Shown piece by piece: positions 25,818-38,400 of a DNA stretch of 64,000 nt; the first letter of the stretch is position 1, and each line of letters begins with the position of its first letter. Source of the DNA: Plectrocnemia conspersa (Eukaryota; Arthropoda; Insecta; Trichoptera; Polycentropodidae). The DNA lies in contig VTFK01000190.1 of assembly GCA_009617715.1 (NCBI GenBank), positions 62,001 through 126,000 on the forward strand, read 5' to 3'. The notes under the pieces were generated by a model. The model searched no databases, was not told the origin of the DNA, and saw only the letters and a list, made by a program, of their open reading frames with translations. A program made the position numbers and the translations under genes.

Positions 25818-26466
25818 TCGTATTTTTCGGATCAGAATTTTAATACGGTTGTGATCAGAATTTATATTAAAAAGTCAGAATATAAGCGGCCAGAACAAAT
25901 ATTATATGGTCAGAATTTATATTAATTGGTCGGAATATATATTAAATGGTAAGAATTATTTTCACAGATAGTCAGAATCATTTTTTTAGTCAGTATTTAT
26001 AAAGAATAGCCAGTTTTTATATTATATGCTCTGTATTTTAAATTCAAGGTCAGCTTTACGTTGACAGATGGTAGGCATAATAATACATGGTCATTATCAA
26101 GGTTTTTTAATGCCAACTTGTCTACACAACAAGCCAAGCGTGCTCTATGTCGCCGCTCTGTCATTATTCCCGCTTCGTTCGTCGCTCTGACTACCCTCAC
26201 GTCATACATAAAATTAAATAGATTTATTGGGGGTTATTCATGGGATGTTCAAGTTCTGGTCAACGCTCGCTCGCTCTCACTTAACTTGTCCAAAAGCTTA
26301 GGTGCAGGCGAGATATTTTATAATATTTTTTTAATTAACATTATCATCCTATATTTTAATTCTGACCATGCTATTTTTATTCTAACCATTTGATATATAT
26401 TTTGACCCTGCAAAATGTAATTCTGACCAAGATTTGATTTTTATTCTGGCCATTTAGTTTGTTACC
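25818..26466 (+). mobile_element. Short repeat family with inverted subterminal motifs, copy B
   Basis: The left end starts TCGTATTTTTCGGATCAGAA and continues with repeated GTCAGAAT/GGTCAGAATTTATATTA motifs. The right half has the complementary ATTCTGACC motifs and ends CCATTTAGTTTGTTACC. The central block GTCATTATTCCCGCTTCGTT matches copies A and C. A 110-codon frame through the centre (RRSVIIPASFVAL) matches one in copy C only because the DNA repeat is shared. I do not treat it as a gene. Confidence 0.85.
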
Positions 26467-26469
26467 ATT

Positions 26470-28555
26470 GTAAAATGGAAATTATTAAAATAAAACATTC
26501 ATTACAGCGTATACAGCAATTTAACAAAAGCAAATAAGTATATATGTTTTTACATGATTTTTAAGGATAGATGTAAATTGTCTACAATAAAATGATACAT
26601 AGTATAATCATAAGCATGAATTTTATGAAAGTTATTATAAAGTTAAATTAATCAGAATAATTAGTATGTTTTATTGTTCGATAAATACACATAATGATGC
26701 AACAATTATTAATCAACTTATTTTTTAAACTGATAGCAGCCACTACTATTGAAATACTAAGAAAAATAGATAATGGCCATGAAAACCTCAAAACTTATCA
26801 TCGTACGAAATATATAATACTTGTCGCATCGATAAATATAGTTTACAATATATGTTGACTACAAATCAAAAATACTTTCAATATCAAGATAACAATATAT
26901 TTATCTTCAACTGGATAAGCGTATTAGCTAGCTAGATTGCGCAATGTCTGATATCGAAAATAATTCTGAATCATTCTATAAATCAAATGCAAACTAACCC
27001 GGCTGTTCTCTTCTCCTCGGTCTGTCGTTCTCGGTTTCCTTCGCGCTTGTTCATTTTACGGGTTCTTGCGTGCGGGGACCGAGTCCCACGCGCGCAAACT
27101 CAACTTCACTTTTATTCCACACAACGGGAACGAATTGAACACATCACTTTTTATAAATTTATATTTTGACACTGAGCACTTAAACGGTGGCGACTATCCG
27201 TTATCTAAGTATCATGGTATCAACGACGGACAGCACAATCTGAAAAAAAAACATACTATTATTAGTATTTTAAATAACTCAAATCAGGAATGTAGAAAGA
27301 AGACTAATAAGATATAAGAGCGAGGTGTAACACATCATTCAAATAAATAATATAGTAATCCAATTTAACTCTGTTCGTCTGTCCCTTCAGCAACGTTAAA
27401 TTCAAATTTAGCTACATAATTAATTTAGAACTTAACCAACAGCATGCAACTAGTTGTATTACAATTAACCCCTTGCTGCGTATTTGTGCGAAAAAGACAA
27501 GACTTTGATTTAACGATATTTATGTCATCCTACCATTATCAATGTCATATTTTATGCGTTGAAATTATATCGAAATACAAATACATTTTTATATATTTAA
27601 AATGTAGATAATTGTGACAGAAAAAATCTTGGTGATACAATTTTATTTTTGATATAATTTTTTCAGTCATTTACTGGCGTTTGTTGAACAATATAGTAGG
27701 AAATACAAATTAAATACAAACAATATATAAATATATATAAATACAAACTCTTGTTCTGTAGACAATTTTCAGTAAAACAGAACTGTATGACTTTTTCGTG
27801 AGCAGGAAATGCAACATATTATTTTAAGTGCTTGAAACTCCAGCAGAGTTAAACTACTAAAATATTGAAAATCTCCTATTAGCATTAATGTTGCAAATTT
27901 AAATAATTTAAGTAGAGTCATTATAGTAAACTCGATTGTAAGGTACTAAAAAATACAGAATCTCTACATACAACAATGATCATCTATTAGAAATTTTCTT
28001 AAAAATATTTCTACGATTTATGAGGTAACATTTACTCGCAACCTTATAACAATTGTACATCGCTAAACAGACCACCCATTAATGAACTCAAGAAAGTAGT
28101 TATAAACAAATTTCAGTCGTACCAGTAAGCAATTGTGGATAATATAACATCATCTTAGTTCTCGACACTTCTGCTTAATATATACTGAGTGAAAGATAAT
28201 TGAAATACACAAAATATAAATATGAAAGATAACCGAGTTTATATAATTAAGCTAATAATCCCACAATCAATCTAACATAACTTTTGCTTGTTCAACAATC
28301 TATATAAGACGTTTTTTAAATAGGCTTCCTTCATCATAACACTATTGATGGTTGAATAAATTACACCATATCTGCCTAGCATTAGACTGCTTTAAACCGT
28401 TTTCGCCTAGATATTAATATTTTATGGAATAGGATATTTTGATGGCACTGGCTGATTCATATATAATATGTATCTCTTTAATTATAAAACTGAAAATTCA
28501 ATACCTATGATCTACTGGCAAATTTAAGATAGATTTAGACGTTCAGTATTCCTTT
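26470..28555. other. Stretch without recognised genes
   Basis: A patch at 26990-27160 is less AT-rich and open in two plus frames, but no domain is recognisable. Otherwise AT-rich and featureless to me. Confidence 0.35.
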
Positions 28556-28559
28556 CTTT

Positions 28560-29480
28560 ATTATTCTGCTGCATGTAATAATTGCAATACAATCATCTTA
28601 ATTGAGTGCTGGATGTTTATGGAGATATGCAGCATGGATAAAAATCGAATCACTAAAATATGAAATAAGGATATAAAGTTTATTTAACTAATTTAAACTT
28701 GGAAAAAAGAAAGATTTATACAACCAAAATTCACTTTTGAATAAATAGCATGTATTGCAATACACATACACTGAATGTTCAAGATATGTTCAGTTAGAAG
28801 TGAAATGACTATGACTTCGGTAACTATTGTATATTATATTATAACAGAAAAGATATTTAATAGGGACAGGCTGATATTAACTATATATAAAGCACCAAGA
28901 ATATTAAGGGCGAACTCAAGAAAAGTATGTTTGGAGATAATCGACTTAAAAGTTCTATTAGTGTTTGAAAATATCTAAAGCAAACTAACATTAACGCTCA
29001 AACGTTCAGGTATTTTTATGCATTGTTTGTAAGACAAGTAAAATTACGTTTTACTTGTAGCGGGATGCGAGATCCATAAAAATACGGATCTGTAAACTGG
29101 CGGAATGGAATTAAATTGAGTATTGCCCAGTGTGTGCAGCACAAAAAAATATAGATGAAAGTTCTGTGTTAAAATTTCACTGCATTATATTATATACCTC
29201 AGGAGTTATACTGATTTATAGAAACATATAATTACTCCCGTGTCATTAGAAAAAAAGACCTATAAACTATGTTTAAAGAAACATACATAAAAAGACTAAT
29301 TATGTCTAACTAATGAAAACTTGACTCATGAATAGGTCGAAAAATGCATGGGTCTGTCACTGCCAGGTTGCTGAATGATGGAGGTGTCAGAAATAATGTG
29401 TTGTATGCTGAGTTTGCCCTTAATATTCTAAGAGTTTCGGTAAATCTTCTATGTTCTCCAATGCGCTTAAAAGATGCTGC
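28560..29480 (+). repeat. Diverged duplicated segment, unit 1
   Basis: Several words in order are shared with 29680-30190: ACAACCAAAATTCAC, TGTTCAAGATATGTTCAGTT, AAATGACTAT, AATATTAAGGGCGAACT, CTAACATTAACGCT and AATGTGTTGTATGCTGAGTT. Spacing differs, so the two units have diverged with insertions or deletions. It is probably an old duplication or two copies of an old repeat. No coding content is recognised. Confidence 0.6.
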
Positions 29481-29679
29481 TTTAGTCTAGTAAATGAAGC
29501 TTACTACCTTTTCTATTAGAAACTCACGATATCTACTGATTAAACTGCTAAATGCAAAAGCTGTTCAGCCCTACAACGATGTATGATATTGGTATACATA
29601 AGCAAATATAATTATTAGACCTAAAATTAATGAAATAATCTCCGTAAATGTTCTTACTGTATGGACAGTAACTTTATTT

Positions 29680-30190
29680 ATAGGACCTTACAATGAAGTA
29701 TGTCCTGATAAAAAAAAATAAGATAGAACTGGGAAACAAAAGACTTACATAACCAAAACTCACATTGGGTGAATAAAACCATATTCTGAAGGTCCAAGAT
29801 AGGTTGAGTTAAAATTAAAATGACTATATACTTGGTATCTTTATGTAGTCTTGCTTTTTAAACAGTTACTATATTTTTAAAAACATATAGTCATAAATAA
29901 TAATATAATAAAAGCTTTTACAGCTTAGATACATACATTATGATATTTCAATTTAGAAGTAGCTATAATATTATTTGGATAAGCAACTTATCCTTAAGAT
30001 GTTTGAGTATATTAAGGGTGAACTAACATTAACCTTAACCATCTGGGTATTTTAAGTATAAATAACTTCAATAAACTGATCGGCACAAAGACAGATCGGT
30101 CACTGTCGGTGTAAGAAGTAACGTGTTGTATTTTGAGTTTTCCCTTGAAACATTTTGGTAATTTTTCCAACTTCATTAGGCATGGTATAA
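29680..30190 (+). repeat. Diverged duplicated segment, unit 2
   Basis: The counterparts here read ATAACCAAAACTCAC, GGTCCAAGATAGGTTGAGTT, AAATGACTAT, TATATTAAGGGTGAACT, CTAACATTAACCTT and AACGTGTTGTATTTTGAGTT. The same order and strand as unit 1 support true duplication. This unit is shorter. Confidence 0.6.
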
Positions 30191-30194
30191 CTGC

Positions 30195-31250
30195 AGGGTA
30201 AGACTTTTTCTTATTTAGGTAGTAATTCTATATTCTACTTTTTATTATGTTAGTCTACAAGATTTGAATACTATTAAAAAGCATAAATAAAAACCACACT
30301 AAATGCTTTATATACGAACCGTCAGGTCGATCAACCACAATAACAATAAATCATGAACCATTTATTGAGTTTCTTAATAAAAAAAAATCTGAATTTTTAG
30401 TTTGGTTCTGATTATTCTTATTATATATTCCAAAACAGGTCATATTATAATATTTTTCTTAATAGTCAATAAATTTTTATGGTAAAAAAAACTATAATTT
30501 GGCTCAGATAGTACTATTTGTATTATTTTATCCATATGAGTTTCACGAAAGCTTTGAATTTATTTGTAGACCTAACAATTACAATTAATTTGAATGACAA
30601 ACAAGATTAACTAAATGAGAAAGATGCACATATTCTGAAAGTTAAAAATATGATGGAAACTAAATTCACTATGCTCGTTACGAGAAAAATGATTTAATGT
30701 CTGGTAATGATTTTTCATAACTTAGAAAATATTTTTCACTCCAACTTGATTAATCTACCGGTATGATTGACACATCTTAGTTATCAATAATTGTAAAAAT
30801 ATGCAGCGACTTTTCTGTGAAAGATGACATTATAAAAATTATTCTTCCGTAAAACTACACTAATGGTAAAGATATTTATTCAGAAGTAAAAATCTTATCG
30901 TTTCTAAGAATATATCAATTCAAAAAAGTTGTACCAAAAGTAGTTCAGCTTTTGGTGCAAAAATGAAACGTTTCCATGTTTTCTTTCTTACCATTGCATT
31001 ATTCATCGGCAATCACTGTATGCAAAATATTTTTAATTCGACGAGGTAATGAAACTTGTTTAAATAATTAACAGAGTGAAATTTCGTGCTCAAACGCTTT
31101 GCTTCAAAGACACTCGTACGAACCCTGACATATGAGCTGAATTGTCAGTATGGAAACCTATTGCTTATTACAGAGCCGATGACGATTTTTCAGTCGTCTT
31201 AAAGACTGCTACCGGCATAGTTGACTTTTTCAAGCAACGTATATTAAAAA
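30195..31250. other. Stretch without recognised genes
   Basis: AT-rich, with no open frame or repeat that I can name. Confidence 0.35.
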
Positions 31251-31251
31251 C

Positions 31252-31350
31252 TATCCAGAACTAGAAGATGTTAAACGGCAGCAGGATTTTGCGTTTCTTG
31301 TAGACATAACAGAAATACTCAACAAAATAAATATTTAGCTTCAGAAACAA
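31252..31350 (+). pseudogene. hAT transposase trace (ZBED5/GTF2IRD2-like)
   Basis: The plus strand reads DVKRQQDFAFLVDITEILNK, then INI, a stop and LQKQN. The family has a segment of the form DLAFLTDIT..LN.LN..LQGK in its C-terminal half. This looks like an old copy of the same hAT group as the fragment at 7176-7454, carrying a different part of the protein. Flanking sequence is too decayed to extend it. Confidence 0.5.
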
Positions 31351-32259
31351 AATTAAAATTTAGGGTATATCTCACGTGACTACAACTACTACAACATTTT
31401 TCGATATGATCGAGTTGCTTTAGCAATCTGTCTCAGTTCTTTGTATGAAAATAGACATTGAAAAACTATCCCAATGTATCGTAGAAAGTTTTCAAGAAGA
31501 TGATAGATCTTCATCGTGATTTGTCACTGATAGGCTTCATCCCACCTAAAAATTCTATATGACCTTTACTTTTAACAAAGAAGAATCCAATATTAGTTTG
31601 TTTTAAACTATAAACGCGGTTAAAAACAAATACATAAATAAACTCACCGATGACATCTCGGTAACTGCATTCAAATGGAAGCGACTAGTTATTCACTGAA
31701 AAATTCAAAAGAAAAGCGAATGGAAATATTCTCATTAATACTATTTAATCTAAATTTTGTATTAACTCACTATTTAAGGTTATTTTTTATTATAATTTTG
31801 TTAAATTGTGAATAACAATATATTTGAATATATATCACTCCTGTTTTATAAAAAATATTCTTGATAATTGCAAACTCAATCATTACGAAAAACTTGGTAT
31901 AAGGTATACATAATGAATAGCTCATTGGGTAATTTAAATTTCAGAGGTAACTTATATATTAATGAAGGTTGGAGATTACTGCTATTATAGGTCCCTATGT
32001 TGCTGTATAAACAATTAATATTTAATATAGGTATAAACAAGTCAAGACGTGTTCATACATGTATTCAACATATTGAAAATATGTAGAGTTAGAAATAAGA
32101 TATGTGAAAAAATGTGGCTTATATTTAGTTGGAATTAAGATATGGGGGAAAATTGGTTAATATTGTTCTTGATTTTTTTACTGGAGATGGTCAATTTAAT
32201 TTTGATTATATTCACATATTTTTCTTAAAATATTTTGAAATATAAAAAAGACGCGACAC

Positions 32260-32730
32260 GGAACCGCCTCGCGCGAATTGGGTTATGCGCGTTCTGCAAG
32301 ATCGAACACGTTCGGGGGCGTCGGCCGGCGCGGGGTGCGCGGGGGTGCACCGGAGCGCCGGCGAGAAACGTCAAACGTACCTTGCCGCCCGAGGCGACGG
32401 CGGAGTCGGGGGGCGCAGGCGAAGCCCTGTCGCGGGGGCGCAGCCTCAGTCCTCGACCGGAGTCTCGGCACCTCGGACCGCGTCCGCTCGCACAGCGTCG
32501 GCCGATCGGACGCCCCGCACCGCGCACCGCGACGCCGGCACGGCCGCCCCTTCTACGCCGACACTCGGCATTCGGACCGACCGACGGCCATCGCTGTGCG
32601 GCCACCGAGCGACGATCGCGCAAACGCCGCCCCACGCCCCGACGACGACCGCTCCGAATCGCACGCCGAAGCACCCTCCGCCGCCCGATCGCCCGGTCGC
32701 GCCCCAAAATTACACTTCACATCGCCATGT
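32260..32730 (-). promoter_or_regulatory. GC-rich (CpG) block with minus-strand splice donor; candidate first exon/promoter
   Basis: About 450 bp of very GC- and CpG-rich sequence stands alone in AT-rich DNA. All frames are open on both strands because stop codons are rare in such composition, so the arginine-rich open frames are not evidence of protein. On the minus strand GGGCGGCAAG is followed by GTACGTTTGA, a near-consensus donor with the last exon base at 32381. This suggests a 5' exon transcribed leftwards, possibly spliced to the casein kinase I gamma exon at 8198 across about 24 kb. That link is inference. Another minus-strand gene or an alternative promoter is equally possible. Confidence 0.45.
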
Positions 32731-32798
32731 CCTACCCCGCGAAAATTACAATTTACCCCAAAAAATCATAAAGATACACCACAATTTTTAAAACTTAC

Positions 32799-32960
32799 CT
32801 GAACCTACAAAACGATCCAAAAATACATTTTTATCCAATTCAATTTCAAACATTCGCATTGGCTTTGCGCATTTTTCACAACGGCAACACTGAGAGGTTG
32901 ACGAATCTTCGGCGAGGCGGACGACTGTCGGACGTTAAGGTGTCGTATTGGTGCGACGTT
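32799..32960 (-). other. Second candidate minus-strand 5' exon ending in a consensus donor
   Basis: On the minus strand GTAGGTTCAG is followed by GTAAGTTTTA, a perfect CAG/GTAAGT donor with the last exon base at 32799. It lies just upstream of the GC-rich block in the same direction. It may be an alternative or additional 5' non-coding exon. The right boundary is not determined. An open frame (32805-33047) passes through it but shows no recognisable domain. Confidence 0.3.
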
Positions 32961-33059
32961 CGAGTCGTCCACACACTCTATGATTAATTTAAGTAAAGAA
33001 AAATTACAAAAATACTTTTCTATATATATGTATAATCGTTTGAGCAACTTTATAATTAA

Positions 33060-33497
33060 AATCTAATAAAAGCGTATCCATATCGCAAAACTGCACCTTG
33101 GTAATATTCTGGGCGATAAGTCGAAAAGCGGAAGATGTCCGCCGGCGATTGTTTGTGTACTTTTCGCAGGGCAACGACAAAGATTTTAATATTCAATACG
33201 TTTTAATATTTTTTTATAATTAAATACCTAAATATATTTAAAAGCTTGGAAATAAATACCGAAATATATTTAAAATGTTATTATTATTTTTTGTCTCGTA
33301 TTTTAATAACATCAAATTCTAATTTATTATATATTCTTCTTTAAATTGGATTATCGTGTGTTAAAAGTGTCCTTCTATGTTTCCTTTGACCCTAATTTAT
33401 TTATTAATTGTAAATCTTCTGGGCGTTAGGTGAATACAATTACCATTCACTAAGTAAATAGTGACGCACAGACTTTAATTAAATTTCCGGAAATCAA

Positions 33498-33499
<2 letters not shown>
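33060..33499. other. Stretch without recognised genes
   Basis: AT-rich sequence leading into the dinucleotide tract. Nothing nameable. Confidence 0.4.

Positions 33500-33588
<89 letters not shown>
33500..33588. repeat. (TA)n microsatellite
   Basis: About 89 bp of uninterrupted AT dinucleotide repeat. It is self-complementary, so it can form cruciforms, and its length is likely to vary between individuals and assemblies. Confidence 0.97.
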
Positions 33589-33589
<1 letters not shown>

Positions 33590-33591
<2 letters not shown>

Positions 33592-35440
33592 CAATTATAA
33601 CAGCTTACAATAAGTAATATATGCACGATCTATCTCGATTTTATTTTTAATTATTCATAATTATATTTCTATGTGAGATTAGAAAAATCTAGAACATCTT
33701 AATCGTAAATTAGAATTACAATTATATATTTGTTGTAGCTAATTCAGTTAGTTTGCTATTAGCTAAGCAGCACATTAAGAAAATAATAAAATACTTGACG
33801 AATGGGTGTCGCACAAACTGAATGAAAAATTACAGTTACAAGTTTGTGCTGCGTGCAACAGAAACAATCTATCTATCGATCGTAATATAATGTGTAACAA
33901 AATATTATTAGATTACAATTTCGCAAAAATCAAAATTAAATCAAAAGAAAATTATCGAAATCTGCGCTCATTATAGTCCATCATAATTTTTTAAATCTAT
34001 ACAAAGCCAATACAATTGAAATATATTATCAATAAATCGATACAAAGCACCAATAACTCCAATGTTTGATCTTCGCTATGCTCGATCGAAAAGGTTCAAT
34101 TTTCTTAGACGACTATGCACGAACACAAATCGCACGATAAAAATGTAATGAATTAGCCTACACAATTTTGCCTCATCCACCTCACCTCACTAGACAACTC
34201 GTTAGTAAACTATCATCTTCAAAATATTTCGATAACTTCTTACAGAGTATGGTCTTCAAAAACGAAGCTGCTGCCGATTGTAAGTAATTATTTTTGTTTA
34301 GATTTTATTATTAAAACGAGAGTTTCATGTAATACAGTTTAAAGGTAAAACAATTACGTGGTAAAATAAACTACGGCATTTTCGTTTTTTTTAAATAATA
34401 TTTTATTTAAGCATTCCAAGTTTTCTTGATGCACTGGCAATTAATTGTTGGTATTATTTTTCAGAGAAATATCAGTTTCGAGCATGGTTGTGGATTCGTT
34501 TCACAGTATACCAACTTTGCCTTCAACTATTTTATGCTTCGACTCCGACTTTGAATTCGATTTTGCCTTTAATTTTTTTAATAAAATCTACCTTTTTTGC
34601 AAGGCAATAAAATTAATAGCCATGAAAATAATGACAAGCATTTTCAAATTACAGAAAAGATAGAAAAAGATGTTTAAAAATCATTTAAACTGCCACGTCT
34701 ACTTAACTTTTTAGCTGCCATAATTTTTTTCAATATTTTATTTATTTATATAAAAAAAATGTTACGATTAAAAATTTTACCTTTCTTATGTATGTGCGAA
34801 ATATTTAAAAAAAATAATAAAAAAAAAAAGAGTGGGAGTCGGTATCAGTCTATTTTTTATTATTCCGAATCCGACTGTTCAGCCCTAGTTCCAAGTGTAA
34901 ATTGATATACTCTACTGTTGCGTAAAAATATTTAATAATACAATTTTATTCTCACGATTCTGAATTCTGATATTTATATATTTATATATACTATGAAAAT
35001 CTCACATTTAAAAAAAATTCAATCAAACGTCAATTAAGTGTATTCTATATTAAAATTTATTCTAAATAAGTATTTTAGTAAATGTATTATTCCAGCATAA
35101 AAAAGTGAATATTGTTGGACTAAATAATATTGCCGGTAGAAAAATGGGGCAGTTATGGAGATGACCGACTAACACATAATGTTAAAAAGGAAATGTTATT
35201 ATTTTTAATAGTTTTAATAAAATGTACACTATGTATATCGTAAATAAATGTCTTTTAATTTTTTTTATTTTTACCATGCTTGTTAACGATAAATTTTTCT
35301 CAGATAATGCAATTTCCTATTATCAAAATTAGGTGGGTAATAAAAATAATCATAAATATGAAGCATAAAAATAATTTTACTATGAAGGTCAAAATTCGTC
35401 GCGTTAAGGCCACAATGTGTTTCCGCTCTGTTTCCATGAC
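33590..35440. other. Region upstream of the CEP120-like gene
   Basis: AT-rich. Around 34.84-34.89 kb, words such as GAGTCGGTATCAG and TCCGACTGTTCAGCCCTA resemble the GACTCC-rich terminus of a DNA transposon, but no partner end was found. An obvious promoter for the CEP120-like gene is not visible. The patch 35395-35450 is slightly GC-richer and may hold its 5' UTR. Confidence 0.35.
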
Positions 35441-35450
35441 TACCACCGCG

Positions 35451-38400
35451 ATGGACGTACAAACTCAGCGCGCTGTTAAAATTGTTCTTTCAATTGAACG
35501 CGGTAATGAGCTATGTTTGTGATTGAACGAATTTATATAGTTAAAACTTATCATTTTGTACAATTTAGGTGTTGGATTTAACTTTTTTTGAAGGAGCCTA
35601 TCTCTATTTGTTGTTCAATTGATGACAATACTTTGACAACAGGTCTTATGAAACCGAGACATACTCCTATATTTGATTCGCGGCTAATATGGGAAACGAA
35701 ATTTGAAGACTTTCAAAGGTATGATTATTAAAATATTAAGGATGCAATAAGTTGGCTTAGTATTTATTCGGTGTTATTTATTTTTCTTCATAGATTGTGT
35801 CTCACGAACGTACCTTTGAAAATAGATGTATTTTCTCATCGTTCACCAGGTGATAAACAACAAGTGGGATATATGCTTTTGAGTTTATTAGCCGTCAAAG
35901 TTTGTCCTCCGTACGACGAAAATAAAGTCAATTTTACATGGCATCGTTTACTGGGAATCAAACCAAAAGGAAGATCTTCTAATCCACAATTACTTTTAAA
36001 ATTAGTTCTACAAGACACTAAAGAGAAAGTAATAAGCTTTATCTTTATTTATTAAACCGAGCATTTTATATATTTTTAGTGATAAAAATACATTTTTAGG
36101 TAAATACAGCTGATTTGAAAATGAATTTTACTTCTAAAGATGCTAAAGAAAAAGAAAATAATAACGAGCAATTAAAATTAGAAGTCATGGGTATAGAAAT
36201 ATTATTTAAATTGATAACAAACACTTTTTATAATCATTTTTTAACTTACTTAACAGATACTACATTAAAATACCATACAAATGGAATAATACAAATAGGA
36301 ACTAAAGAACACAGAAATAAAACATTTTTATTAAATGTTGTTGTAAAAGAATTGCACAATATGAACGCAGTAAGTATGTAATTTCAAAATGTAAATTATC
36401 CAATCAAATATTTATATCTTAAAATTATTTTTCAGCTTTTAGTTAATGCTACAAAAAAAGATGATGAATTATTTGATATTTATTTCACGGTATTTTCTAA
36501 AAGTTATAAGATTATTAACGATATTGAATTAAATATTCAATCCAATTTTGAAACTTTAAAGCAATATTTTGATGAAAATCCATACTTGATCATTCGGTAC
36601 TGTTCTGTTACAACTGATTTAGGTCAGTTATCACACAAATGCGATATTTTAACACACTTTACTTAAATATTTTACACACATAAATAATTAAATTTACACT
36701 ATTATAATATACACCAAAATAAAACAGTAACAAGATTTATGTATGTTTTTTATATTCACTATTAAATTGTATACAGGTTTATGTTTTGTCGATTTGCGTA
36801 AGATTTTGGCACAGAATCACGAGAATATCGAGTGTGAACCTATACTTTACAATGAAAGATGTTTCTTTATTAATCAAAGTTTATTAGATAATAAATTACA
36901 ATCAGAAGTTGAAAAATCATATGCAGATATAAAATTTGCATTGAAATGTAATAATCAAACAACAGAGTTCTCTCAGGTATTATTGCTTATTAAATATTGC
37001 TTAAGTTAATAAATGATACTTATTACAATATTTTTGTTTTAGGATAGCAGTCGAATAACTCAAAGTAATAAAAGTGACTTTTTAGAATTATCCACTGATC
37101 GATCATTGGAACATGATATTAAATCAGACGATTATCATAAATATAAGGTTGTAAAAACAACCAGTATTAAAACGTTAGTAATGGTTAAGATAATATTTTA
37201 TGATTTTTAAATGCTTTTAATAATTGTTTATATATTTTAATATAGAATTGGTCCTAAAGATAAATCATCATTTAATTTTTCATACGAGCGAGATGAAGCA
37301 GAAACTTCTAGTTAGTTATATTATATTTTTATTTTTATTGTTCGATTATTATAAATTGTTTATAAATATGCTTATATAGATATTAATATATCTCCAAGAT
37401 CAAAGGAGAACAACATTATAAAAGTTGTAAATGAACTTGAAGATTGGATGGAGCATCAAAAGGAAATGTTTAAATCTTATGTATGTAATTTTTATTATGT
37501 CTATTTTGAATAATAATTTTAATCGATTTGATTTTAAGATGATCGATAAAGAAATCAAACACTTGGAATTCTTGAAAAACGAATGGGATACTAAGCGAAT
37601 AGAATATGAAAACACATTGCAGAATAACGTTGAACAATGTCAAAATCTTATGTTCAGCTTAAATGAGATTGCAGATAGCCTTAAAGACAAAGAACTTCAC
37701 TTGGAAGATAGAGAGAAGAAGGTTTACTTCATTATTATTTTTATTAGTGTAAGCTTTTAAAATTATATTGTTTTGAAAAATTACAGTTGCGGTTTGTAAA
37801 AGATGAACTAGAATTGGACTATAGAACTAAATATCAAGAGTTAAAAAATGCATCTAAGCAAATGGAGTCTAATTTTGATCATCAGTTGAAATTACACGAG
37901 ATTGAATATAAAAAATTGAGTTCCGAAATAAATTTATTGAAACAAGAAAATATATCGTTAAAGGTGGAAACTTAAATAATGATTTAATAGGGCACATATC
38001 TTAAAATTATCTTAGCAAGTGTTGATTACTAGCGATAATAGAAGATCGTGTTATAAAGGATCATAAAATTCAATACTCTTAAGGCTCGGCCACACAGAAA
38101 GCGGTCTGTCGCCGCGGGAACGATATCTGACCTATGCAGTCAAGCGGTCTGGTTGAATGATGTGATGTTGCATCAGCTCTGTGAGACAGAACGCAGTCTA
38201 CCAAACTCTGCCAGACTCTGTCGTGGTGACAAGCGATCCGGTAGTACAAAATTACAGATTTTTCTAGTGACCGCCTAAAAATGAGTGACGAAACTGAATT
38301 ATTCATACGAAAAAACTTGAAAAATTTATCTTCATGTGACTCCAGTTCGATACATAATCGGTGGTATTCACCTAATTGTTTTCTTTTCTTATTGATTTCA

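Noticed and set aside
26061..26393. 110-codon frame with RRSVIIPASFVAL, similar to a frame at 62928-63230
   Set aside because: The similarity comes from the shared DNA repeat. The frame is not kept in copy A, so it is not a conserved protein.
32225..32802. Long arginine/proline-rich open frames on both strands
   Set aside because: They arise from high GC content, in which stops are rare. All frames are open at once and none shows a domain.
34840..34892. Right end of a GACTCC-rich DNA transposon
   Set aside because: Only one end-like sequence was seen and no matching left terminus, so element borders cannot be supported.
35569..35592. Alternative acceptor TTTTTTTGAAG at 35593 for CEP120 exon 2
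   Set aside because: It would need a phase-0 donor in exon 1. The available donors are phase 1 or 2, and the family alignment requires the residues encoded before it.
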